The notes under the pieces: generated by a model
Databases searched by the model: none
Told to the model about the DNA's origin: nothing
The model's input: only the letters and a program-made list of their open reading frames with translations
Program-made: the position numbers and the translations under genes
From: Ceratothoa steindachneri
Taxonomy: Eukaryota; Arthropoda; Malacostraca; Isopoda; Cymothoidae
DNA length: 64,000 bases
Assembly (NCBI GenBank): GCA_963969495.1
Contig: OZ018328.1
Coordinates: 2,480,001-2,544,000 of the forward strand
Reading direction: 5' to 3'
Shown here: piece by piece, positions 11,371 through 21,100 of the stretch
Numbering within the stretch: the stretch's first letter is position 1
Layout of the letters: each line of letters opens with the position of its first letter

Positions 11371-12074
11371 CACCTGACCTGGAATCAATCTATGATAAGG
11401 CACCCGAAGCCCTTCAAATAAAAGGCAGCTGTGATCTGTTTACGACTTACGAGGAAAAAGAAAACAAGCCCCTGTAAATATGAGGCCTCCCAAAGTTTTT
11501 TTTCGCTCCTAATTTATCCTAACCTAAATTTATCCAGCCTAACCTATCTAGAATTGGCTAGCTTAGTTTAGGGTCGAAAAACAATTATTGTGCCTCATCG
11601 TTACAAGATACAAGAAAAATATATAAATGAAATTTATTTTAATAAAAATGAGGAAAATAAAAAAAATAAAAATGACGGACATATAAATTCAAAATAGATG
11701 AAAGATATTTGAATGGCATTTAACTATCATATTGTTTAACATGATTACATAAGCTTTGAAATGGGGTTGATGAAAACCTGTCCTGAGTCAATTCAAGAAT
11801 AGGTATCAGTCCCATCCTCAATTTAAGAATAAGCTCTTCATTTATGGACAATTCAAGATGAGGTACGTCATGTCCCTTATCTTGAATTGCTCCGTTCGTT
11901 TAGTCCAGTTGTTTTCAACCGATATCCGTGAGAGCCAACTAAGGACGCCACGGAAGCGACCTAGAAATCTTCTTAAAACGCTTAAATTGCTAAAAAAAAA
12001 TATCTATTTCAAACATTTCTAAACAATTTAAAGACACTTGAAAGTATTTTGAACCCAGCTTCTCTGTATTGTGC
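11371..12074. other. No gene; stray minisatellite units
   Basis: Positions 11790-11890 contain isolated TTCAAGAATAGG-like segments in both orientations, remnants of the neighbouring 30-bp array. The remainder is AT-rich. Confidence 0.5.
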
Positions 12075-12205
12075 AACATAAAAACAACGGAAAGAGATAA
12101 GATTGCAGTGTGTGAATGAAGAAAGGTGAGTTGCCTTGTCAGCATAAAAACAAAGAAAAGAGAAAGATTGCAGTGTGTGAATGAAGAAATGAGAGTCAAC
12201 TTGTC
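12075..12205. repeat. Tandem duplication, two units of about 65 bp
   Basis: The segment containing CATAAAAACAA and GATTGCAGTGTGTGAATG is present twice in direct orientation, near 12078 and 12142. The copies differ by a few substitutions and short indels. Confidence 0.85.
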
Positions 12206-12605
12206 AACTTACACGTCCCAATATTAAACAATTATGGGTCTTCATCAAGCTGAAATTTCCCATTAAACTTTTCAAGGTAAGATTTATTTAGTTTCAATTT
12301 TTTTATGTCTTATTTCGATTAAATCAGGTTAAATGTCAATCGTGGTAAATTTTTAAGTGCTTTCCATGTAATTAAATATTCCTACGTAAATTATTTTATA
12401 TTGGAGTGCCACAGCTACTTCTAGATGGCAATTAGGGTGCCACTCTCATAAAAAGAGATTGAAAACCACTGGTTTAGTCAGTCAGTTTGAACCTACTTGG
12501 TTCGAAAGTGTAAAACTTAAACAGTAGAAGATTCGTTTGTTTCTAAATGTTTTTTTTTAACGAAGCATTTTTAACTCTGTTACTGGAAAGGAAACTTCAT
12601 GTCAA
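12206..12605. other. No recognisable feature
   Basis: AT-rich DNA with no ORF, RNA motif or repeat that I can identify. Confidence 0.6.
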
Positions 12606-12609
12606 TTTC

Positions 12610-13130
12610 TGTCGTCTTCGCGATTGGACGCCCTCACGGGGCACACCGTCATTTGATGGGGCGATCTCTGGTACCTTACTAAAACGATTGCGCTGTCATC
12701 CAAACTGTTTGGCACATTCTTGTTGAATATCGCAGTCTGGGAGATCTTCGCGCACGTTACCTCTCTCGGTACCGGATTGAGCGGGGTCGCTACCTCCTTT
12801 ACTTGTGACGGGTTTGTTCACACAAACCTCTAGACTCATGGACTTTATAGAGGACGCTGGCCTCCTCTATTTTATTAGACTCTATTTGGTTTGTGCGCAT
12901 GCTCCAGTGACATGAGGAGGCGTGCCTCTCCCCGACGCCGGAGCGTGGCTCCTTCTTCTTGCATTTTTTTCGCCCTTTCTTTTCTTCGTTTTTTTTTGTT
13001 GTTTTTTGGTTAATGAGTCTTCTTTTGATCTGTATTTTTATATATCCTAATAATAGGCTTAAATTAATTATAGTGACTTATGACCTTGGTGGCAATCGGT
13101 ATTTGTGCTCTAATAAAAAAAATGGTTTCT
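12610..13130 (+). mobile_element. LINE 3' end (family A, copy 1)
   Basis: This segment is shared with 14270-14475, 31795-32310 and 60240-60650. Shared blocks include ATTTGATGG.GCG, GGCACATTCTTGTTGAAT and TCTGGGAGATCTTCGCGC. In the better preserved copy these blocks encode the ARHILVECPNLGD region that follows RNase H in I/jockey-type LINEs. The tail ends with a GACTTATGACCTTGGTGGCA-like motif and an A-rich stretch. The copy is 5'-truncated and frame-broken. Confidence 0.75.
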
Positions 13131-13261
13131 TAGAAATAGAATTAGTTTAGTCGCTTTGGTTTGCACTTTTTCCAATCTTTCAATATCTTTTCTCAAATAT
13201 TACAACCAAATTGTGCCCAGTACTATATCTGGGTTCTTCTCAACGCATTAAGTGTTTAAAA

Positions 13262-13494
13262 TTATATGTCGGTCCTCGGTCGGTCGGTCGGTCTGTCAAA
13301 TTGTAACTGTTTTACGTTTCAATGAGGTTTTTTGGCAATAACATCGTGACTATTCGACTTATTCAAACGAAATTTGAAACCCTTATGTTATTTTACATTT
13401 CTTTCGAATGATATAATTGTCCTCTCAAGGTTACTCCAGGAATTATTAAAAGAGGATCTTTTCTCTTATTATGTCGCAATTTCGTCTCCTCAGT
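13262..13494. repeat. (GGTC)n tract and spacer
   Basis: A short CGGTCGGTCGGTCGGT tract lies near 13274-13292. The following 200 bp holds nothing else I can identify. Confidence 0.6.
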
Positions 13495-13700
13495 CAGATG
13501 GCTGAACGGGTGGTTACTCGAGTGAGTAGCTACTCAGATAGATGTATAAGATCTACCTAACCTGTGCGAGGTTAAGTACAGCCCGTCCACCAATTGGTGC
13601 CCAGACCTTTACATGCGCTGGTGGTTGTATCCACTATCACAGGATTGAACCCGACACCTTGATGTTAGAAGACTAACGCCGTATCTGCAAGGTGAGTGAG
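13495..13700 (-). repeat. tRNA-like SINE remnant
   Basis: Read on the minus strand, a B-box-like GGGTTCAATCC (about 13645) lies downstream of TACGGCGTTAGTC, spaced as in a tRNA-derived Pol III promoter. The plus strand also has TGGCTGAACGGGTGG near 13498, reminiscent of an A box. No intact cloverleaf can be drawn. Confidence 0.4.
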
Positions 13701-14269
13701 AGTTGCAGTTATATCCAACAATTACTACACATGTAATAACAATAACACATCAAACACTTTGTGAAAACCTATTTTGCCATTAAAATCGGTCTGGGAGAGT
13801 GAGACTCGAATATAGAAATTTAGCGCTCTCTCTTTATACCGATCTTTCCCGAAACATGAATCGTTTCCTTTGGGCACGACTACTCTTTGGGCACTAATGT
13901 TTACAAAGCATTTCAACTCTCTGACCCTTTGCCCCATCTTGTTAACTCCACCTCTTGATCCGAGTTCAGGGTCCATGCAGAGTTCCCTGTTTCTATACTC
14001 CTCCAGTATTTCCCCAATGGGTTTGCCTCTCTGCCTTCACACCCGATGCATACTTTTATTAATAAACTGATATGGAATCAATTATGGGAGGAAGCTGTTG
14101 AGGGAGGGCGACCGTGGAACATAATTAGTTGATTCACAACCGATCCGCAGTCGTTATGAGGCATTTCAGAATTACAGTTTAACATGTGATCCGAATTAAA
14201 GTGACCCGTGACTACGTCCGATTGAAGTTGTGAACCTACCCGACTGCATCGACGTGTTCAGGGCGCTCT
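13701..14269. other. No recognisable feature
   Basis: Two overlapping ORFs of 66 and 83 codons on opposite strands (13725-14070) show no family features. I see nothing else. Confidence 0.5.
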
Positions 14270-14475
14270 CTGTCGCCTCCGAAACGGACGCACTCGCGGG
14301 ATGCACCACCATCTGATGGAGCGCTTCCCTGCGCCTTACTGCGACCATAACGTGGTACCTAAACTGTCCATTACATTCCTGTTGAGTGCCCCAGTCTGGG
14401 AGATCTTCGCATACGTCATTTGTCCCGGTACCAAGATGAGCGAAGTCGCCCTTGGTTGTCACTTTAGCCTATTTT
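14270..14475 (+). mobile_element. LINE 3' end (family A, copy 2, short)
   Basis: The copy shares GATGGAGCGCTTCCCTGCGCC, the vector-like ACATTCCTGTTGAGTGCCCC and TCTGGGAGATCTTCGCAT with the other family A copies. It lacks the 3' tail and is truncated at both ends. In one frame the pattern MERFPAPYCD matches the C-terminal region of I/jockey-type LINE ORF2. Confidence 0.65.
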
Positions 14476-14574
14476 TAGGCTAAACACTAGGAAAATATTT
14501 TCGACCTGTGGATTTTCCCTCCTTGTGGGTGAGCGTGGGTAATCTTGGCGTTCCAAATTCACATCTAATAGGGA

Positions 14575-14875
14575 AAGAGGGTTTTTTTCAGACTTTACAC
14601 ATTTTAAAATCAAGTAGCTTTTTATAACGTTTAACACCCTCTTTCACCCTTTGCTGGGTCTAAACAGGCGCAATAAAGATAGCGGGAGATTTAAAATAGG
14701 TGTCTATGACGACCCGAGAGAGAGAGAGAGTACCAGTTTCTCTAGCGGCACTAGGGTCGTGAGGGTGTGCTACTCCTCCAGGTTTAAGTTATATCGTGGA
14801 CATCAACCCGGTTACACCATCCACCCCCTTGCGGCCGACAATTGGGGTCCACCGAAAGCCCCTAGGTAGCACAGA
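14575..14875 (-). repeat. Dispersed repeat, inverted relative to the copy near 9725
   Basis: CTCTTTCACCCTTTGCTGGG at 14640 is the reverse complement of the sequence at about 9830-9850. A short GAGAGAGAGAG tract lies at about 14717. The nature of the repeat is unknown, and the sequence does not encode a recognisable protein. Confidence 0.5.
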
Positions 14876-16460
14876 TGACCGAAATACTCGCCATCTTCCT
14901 CCTTAGTTTTCTCGTCTCACCTTTCCAATTGGCTTTATTGTCTATTAAGTATTTTTAATATTGTGTGTTAAAGGTAAGTCAATTTAAGCTCGTATTGGTG
15001 GTGCAAGGTATGTTTGCATTTATTATTTTGTTGTGGTATTCCTTATATCGTCAACTATTTTTAAAGTTACAGGAAACTGAGGCTGCTCTTGTAACGTACT
15101 TTCAAATACTCCAAAATTCTTTCAGACTGTAAACGTGCAGACTCTTTTCAACTCCATTTTCTGTATCCAATCTAATTATCAAACTCTTTCTCTACACCTA
15201 ATTTTAAACTTTTAATCGATAGACTTTACGACCTGCAAAATCGCCCCTTTCAAACGCAAAAACCTATCGTCTGACCCCATTTGCTTTTATACAACTCTCG
15301 ACACCTATATTTTCAGACATTTAAAGAATCAAATTCATCCATTTCTACAACTATCTAACAACTAAGAGAGAATCTGGGACTCAGCTTATCTTAAAGCATT
15401 TAAACTTTCCCAAAACAATCAATCCGCGTATTGTCTAACCTAAAGTCATTTCACAACTAATACAAACTAACCTCTTATATCGGGGTAAATCGACACTAAC
15501 AAAGCTTATTTTATATAATTGCGTAATATTGAGGGCTATGACCTTGCGGGCAGTCGCTAGTATAGATTAAAAATAATATATTGCGGCTTAACCACTAAAA
15601 TTGGAAGCGGTTTTACAACTCTCAGCCGTTTTCCAAATCAGCTGTCGATGCGTAAGTTTTCCGATTCCCCCAGAACTAGAAGGACATGATCTAGTGGACC
15701 TGCGGTGAAAATAGCCGATTTAGCCCCTCTAGTCACTAAGTGGCGCCATCTGGTGGTCAACTTATTTCATATTTGAACTCAGTGACCTCAATTACCTTTG
15801 GTAGCATTGGTTTTAGCTGGCTACATTGAGCCAGCGACTCGTTGCGAACAGAAGATGAACACGACACGAGATTTGTATGACCCATAGCCCCGCTTGATTC
15901 GCCGCAGTTACAAGGTTGAGAGCTGAGCCATACTCTTTTACTTCATTCAAGTCTATCCGCTTCGTTTGCTTGACTCTTAACACACCTTCTTTTATTGCGA
16001 GGTAGAATACTCTTTAATACTAACTTCGGTAGTTAATAAAATCGACATACTCTTGCTGAACTTTTTTTTTCACCCTGGTAGCAAAACCTCTCGAGTGCGA
16101 CCTTCAGGATGTCACCATTAATGGGGGCGATATTTCATTTTTCAGACGATGGCTGCCAAAGCGGATTTGGCGAATGCCCCTCGGAACTTTTCGTGGGTCG
16201 TCAACGAGGCCTTATGCGGGTGCGAATGCCCCAAAACAAAAGCAAATCTCAATTTTTTGAAGTGAGTGGTCGGTCTGTCACTAAAAAAAAGCTAAGCCTC
16301 ATTGGATATGAAAAGTCACCAGATGGAATTGCTAATTACGGAGGCGGGGGAGGGGGGCTCGTCATCGCCGAGATGAATTGTGACATTCTTGTAAGGTAAC
16401 AAGGGGATTTAAGAGCAGCCCATCCTTTGCTCTTCGACTCCACGAATCTACAGGTGTCTT
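14876..16460. other. No recognisable gene
   Basis: A 96-codon ORF at 16109-16399 (+) has no family features and ends in a glycine run from a G-rich tract. Everything else is AT-rich and without structure I can name. Confidence 0.5.
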
Positions 16461-16464
16461 CAAG

Positions 16465-16970
16465 AGCTGTTGTTAGCGGAGTGGATGCGGCGTTGGTCCG
16501 CTAACGTCGCGGTACCGGGTTCGATCCCGGCAAGAGCGGACACAGACGTCAGCGCACGTCGAGATCTGACTACCAATTGGCGGATGCGCTGTGCTCACCC
16601 CTGTATTCGGGTGGGTAGATCTTACACTTCTCATCACACACATAGCCAATGGCAACACTGCTTTCTTTCCTCTCCCGTATTCGCAGCACAACACATTCAC
16701 ACATCTCTGTTCCAAGGAATCCTGCCGATGGGTATTTATATCCACATACCTCTGACGCGGAACAGGTGCCTCTGCCCCGCGGCGACGAAGGTTCCACCTG
16801 AACGCTGTTTGGTGTCAAAAACACAATACTTCCTAGCACCTCTCATTAAAGAGGACCCGCCACTGAGCCCCTCGGGCTCACCAGCGATTGTCATACTGAC
16901 CTTTATGTCTATTTAATTATCCAGTTGTGATTAACCTGGATAAAGGCAGGTTGGCGAACTGCTACTACTC
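16465..16970 (+). mobile_element. tRNA-derived SINE, family S, copy 1 (full)
   Basis: The head has an A-box-like TTAGCGGAGTGGATGCGG and a canonical B box GGTTCGATCCCGG. The body contains CACGTCGAGATCTGACTACC, TTCCAAGGAATCCTGCC and GCTCACCAGCGATTGTCATA, all repeated in the copy at 37585-38090. It is about 500 bp long, and the ORFs across it are incidental. Mobilisation would depend on a partner LINE that I cannot identify. Confidence 0.85.
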
Positions 16971-17149
16971 AGGTCTTCATGTTCACAACTGCTTATCTAT
17001 GGACGCTACACGAAAGAGCATTCTGATAAAGAGGAATACTTGTTTTCGGAATCTCTCGCTACGAATGTGTTTGAACGAGTAGACATTTTTCTAAAGAGAT
17101 GAAAGTATTGAGTGGACAAAACTAGACGATACTTTTAATGACAGGAGTT
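16971..17149. other. Short spacer
   Basis: Possibly the decayed N-terminal continuation of the hAT fragment that follows. No clear motif is visible. Confidence 0.3.
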
Positions 17150-17865
17150 CATTCAGGGTTTTAAGCATGTATGAAAAATATCGCTCCGTACGTTCAGTTC
17201 ACACACTGTATGATTCACCGCCATACATTAGCTATGAAAACTCTTCGTAATGACCTTGCAGATGTTTTGTCAGATGTAGTAAAAATGGTTAACCGTACCA
17301 AAGGAAGTCGTGTGAACTCGAAAATATTGATACCTTTATAGCAAAAGATGGAAGCAAGCCATACTCTGCTTTTAGTTCACATTGACGTGAGGTGGTTATC
17401 TCAGGCTAAGGTTCTCCTTGAGATAAAAAAAAAGCCAAAAAGGTTAATCTATGATACTTGAGAGAGTGAAAAGTTCATTTTGAAAGCTGCCTACCTTACA
17501 CATTTCTTTTGAGATGTAAACTTCCTGAACTTATCCCTTCAGGGAAATAGAGTATATGTCTTAGGAGCACAAAAGTTGCTGCTTTTGAGAGAAAAATTCA
17601 TCTTCATCAGCGTCGCGCTCAGGCTGGTGACACGACAGGCTTTTCTTTCAAAATTGACAACACTACTAGCCAGTAACGGAAAAGTGTTCATTCGTTGATC
17701 TTATTGAAGAACATCTTAGTGTTATGACTGAAACAATAAGCAGTTACTTTCCTAACCTTGATATGCGAGGCAAGAAAATTTGGATAAGTAAACTATTTAC
17801 TGTTAGGCAAAATATTAAATGACTCCTTCCATCCAAAGGTTGCAAAGATAGATGTCCCTAAGGAG
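17150..17865 (+). pseudogene. hAT transposase fragment, ZBED5/FAM200-like
   Basis: Broken frames read MIHRHTLAMKTLRNDLADVL (17205), VDVxRWLSQAKVLLEI-type sequence (about 17380), LNLSLQG (about 17524) and a SYFPNLD segment (about 17745). This order matches the catalytic and dimerisation region of hAT transposases related to ZBED5 and FAM200 proteins. Several stops and frameshifts make it non-functional. It ends abruptly where a Penelope-like element begins at about 17870-17890, so the PLE seems to have inserted into it or replaced its C terminus. Confidence 0.7.
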
Positions 17866-18700
17866 TTGCGATATTTTCTCCTACCTGATCTCGGTCCTCT
17901 GAATCAAGAAGCTTCAAGACGGTACCGAAAAGTTCTTCAGAGTTTTTTTCCACAAATACATTTCCGAATAACCTTCATTAACAATTTAAAAATAGGTAAT
18001 TTCTTCCACACCAAGGATTTAACCCCGGCTTATTTGCGCAATAGTATTGTATACAAATTTTCTTGCCCTGGATGTTCCCAGAGAACATATATTGGTAGTA
18101 CTATTCGCTCGTTACACTCGAGGGTTTGCGGACACCTCGGCATTAGTTACCGAACAGGAAAGTCTCTCGCTAGTAAGGAAGTCTCGCCAATCAGAGATCA
18201 CATTATAAAGTGTAAGGTTGATGCAAACATCAATAATTTTGAGATTCTGGGCTTTAATCCTAATATCACACAGCTCAGAATTCTGGAATCTCTCTTCATA
18301 AAAACACATTCGCCCACGTTAAATTCAGACTTGACCTGCCACCCATTATCGGTAATAGCCACAACCAACCAGCTTCAGACCTGTTAATATTCTACCGACA
18401 ACAAACTACCCATAATCGTGTCCGATTTGGGGTAAATTTCTTAGTCATTCCCTTGACTCGCTGACAGCAGGTGTGAATTTATTCCTCTCCTTATCTGTAT
18501 ATGTACTTGCAATTATCAATACTTTTAATTTTATAGGTTCACTATCTAATTTATTTTCCTTTGATTTGTATCTAGTTTATGTTAACATTTGTTCGCCTCA
18601 GAAATTGTGTTTATCCCTTTAGCCTGATGATGGATTGGGTAATCCGAAACGTTGCTTGGAATAAATAAGAATGTCACTGATGGTCGTATCCTTCCTACTG
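17866..18700 (+). mobile_element. Penelope-like element 3' part with GIY-YIG domain
   Basis: An uninterrupted 173-codon frame (17866-18387) includes the region preceding the nuclease (FPQIHFRITF), then YKFSCPGCSQRTYIGSTIRS, the CxxC plus GIY-YIG signature, and a C-terminal LESLFIKTHSPTLN block typical of PLE polyproteins. PLEs are retroelements whose reverse transcriptase resembles telomerase and whose GIY-YIG nuclease nicks the target. The RT is missing here. The 3' UTR carries a hammerhead-like core and ends in a (TA)n array at 18703. The intact endonuclease frame suggests a fairly recent copy. Confidence 0.9.
18610..18665 (+). ncRNA. Hammerhead-ribozyme-like motif in a PLE 3' region
   Basis: CTGATGA at 18624-18630 is an exact core, followed by stem II (GGATT pairing with AATCC around a GGGT loop) and GAAAC at 18646-18650. 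TTTATCCC at 18610-18617 can pair with GGAATAAA at 18658-18665 (seven of eight), giving a plausible distal helix I. The expected GTT-GTN after GAAAC reads GTTGCT, so the cleavage triplet appears mutated in this copy. Confidence 0.55.
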
Positions 18701-18702
<2 letters not shown>

Positions 18703-18775
<73 letters not shown>

Positions 18776-18786
18776 ATATATATATA
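18703..18786. repeat. (TA)n microsatellite
   Basis: TA dinucleotides with one TATTATAT interruption, directly downstream of the PLE 3' end. Confidence 0.97.
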
Positions 18787-19929
18787 AACCATTGTGATCG
18801 AATGTACATTATACAATACATGTCTAAAATAGAGGTAAATCTCAAAAATACTTATTAAAATCAGTATTATACTTTAGCTGACGCCAGAGGTGGGCAGTAT
18901 TTAAATACTTTGTATTTACATACTGTATTTGTAAATACATTTGAAATCATGTATTTAAATACGTTTGCAAATACTTTAGAGATAATAGTTTTATATATCT
19001 GTTAAGAACGTGTAATGCATATTTTAGCTTGTCGCAACTTGTATGACGCAAACGGCTGACTGCGTGAGCCGGTAAGGGAAGATTGCTTGCATAACTTCAA
19101 ATTCAGTTAACAGATGGTCACAGTTGTGTTCGGTTGTATAGTTAGAGCGATCAGCGTTATTTCAACTGCTGCATGGCAACTTCACCTTCTTCGAAAGAGT
19201 GTGAAATGGAGAGATTAGACAATAATAAAGACGAGGAAGATAAAGAATCATGTAATTATAGTCATCCTTTACTAGATGGTAATTTTTTTAGACTCTAATC
19301 TTCCGACGGAAAAAGACTGAAGTGTGTATGTACATCATGCGATGGAGAAATCTCTTCGGCGAGCAATGCTACTTCCAATCTATGCATTCATTTGAGGGTA
19401 AGAATTAATTAAAGCTAATTATATGATACTTAATTGAATTGACAAGTTTCACTATTTCTTTTTGTTTAAAAAATGGCAAAATTGCTAGTAGCTAACGATA
19501 ATGTTAAATAGCGTAGGTTTGCCATGCACGAACCTACCTGCTTTCTTTTACAACACCTTTATTTATATTATATTCTGATTGAATTTATCATGAATTATGG
19601 CATTGTGAAACCTATGTCCTTCAATTATCTGACCATGTACATTTATCAGAAGAGAAAGCATCCTACTTTGGTGCAAAAAGCGGATAACTACGTGACAGCT
19701 CAAAGAAAAGATTCAAAAAGAAAATGTTCAGTATTAGACGATGGTCCTTCATGCAGCGGTGTTAAAGTAAAGAGATTACAGGAGTGTTTTGCGGTGAATA
19801 CTAAGAAGGTCAAACAATCCGTTGTTGATAAGCTGATTGCAGATTGTCATAGAATAGGCTCCCGACGATATACTATATATAACTATTCGTTGAGGGGATT
19901 ATTCTATATTTCGAGTGCGTGGTAATCAG

Positions 19930-21100
19930 ATTGCGAGAATGGTTTAAAAGAGAGGAAGGGGGGAGGCTGGAGAGGGCTTATTTATTTTCAATATACTTAA
20001 GAAATGGAACGGACCCCAAGGATAAATAATATGGCAAACATTAATAAAATAGAGTTTATTAATTAATCTATCAAAACAACACACGGAAAATGTTTACATA
20101 ACCGGGGATTAAAATGGGAGAAACACAGGAAATGAAAAAGGTCATGAGAATATTTGACTAAAGCTGAGGATTAAGATTTGGAGGGATTTAAGACGGCAAA
20201 ACAAACAAAAAAGGGGACTGGTTGGCTATTATCGTTTAAAACACAGAGTTGCGTTGACAAAAGGTTAAATGGTTAAATGTAATGCGTAGCTTACGTAATT
20301 ACAAGGTTGTCGTGTAGAGGAAGGCGATGGGAAGGAATCTTCGGTCCAACTGGCGATTCTTTTCCAGGAGAAGGGGTCCTTCGGGGTGTTGTCCTTAACG
20401 AGGGGAAAGGACTGTCTTCGAGGAGTGAGAGCGAAGTGGGGCTCGGAAGTACGAGCGATCCTTGAGACAGGATATCGGAGATGTTCTAGATGAACAATGG
20501 AGGTTATTGTTGTAACCAAGCGTTCTCTTGAAGAACGTTAAAAAAGGGGGGAATTAAATTACCCTGACGTGATGTCTTGGGAACGAGAACCGTTTCTTGA
20601 CGAACGGGCTTGAAGAACAATGGCTGTTCTAATGTTGTTCTCTTTCTGAACAACAGGGAAGGGGGGGGGGAGAACCGTTTCTTGTCGAACGGGCTCGAAG
20701 AACAATGGCTGTTCCAAAGTTGTTCTCTTTCTGAACAACAGGTGGCCCTGTTGACTTGGCGTCTCGAGGGGCACAAACCTTGGCACTCAAGGGATATTGT
20801 GTTCTCCCGGACAATAAGGGGTTTTTCGGGGTCGAGTTCCTAGGTGCACAAGGCAGACCGGATCGGCGTGATGCCTCGCGAAGATAATCGGGATCTGGTT
20901 CAAATGCGAAATGCTATCGCATAAATAGCCGGAGCCAGCCCCTTGGCGTAGGGGACAATGACGGGGGGGGGGGGACTTCGATGGAATGTCCCGGTGGCGC
21001 TTGGGAAAATATCTTATCTCCCCATAAGCCTAATTCAATTTGGCGAGATCGAGGCATGGAGGCGAACGGGGGATTGAACCTCCTTGATTAAACTTGGAGA
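19930..21100. other. GC-richer block interrupting the hAT transposase
   Basis: This block separates the N-terminal (to about 19870) and catalytic parts of the hAT transposase and differs in composition. It contains G runs at 20663 and 20966 and AATAAA-like signals on the minus strand near 20050. It could be a solo LTR or another non-autonomous insertion, but I cannot find clear terminal repeats. Confidence 0.4.
20583..20750. repeat. Direct repeat, two units of about 83 bp
   Basis: Two copies contain GAACCGTTTCTTG, CGAACGGGCT, GAAGAACAATGGCTGTTC and GTTGTTCTCTTTCTGAACAA. They are separated by a short G-run. Each unit also has internal dyad symmetry (GAACAATGGCTGTTC). Confidence 0.9.

Noticed and set aside
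18582..18858. Overlapping YIYIYI ORFs on both strands
   Set aside because: They are translations of the (TA)n microsatellite.
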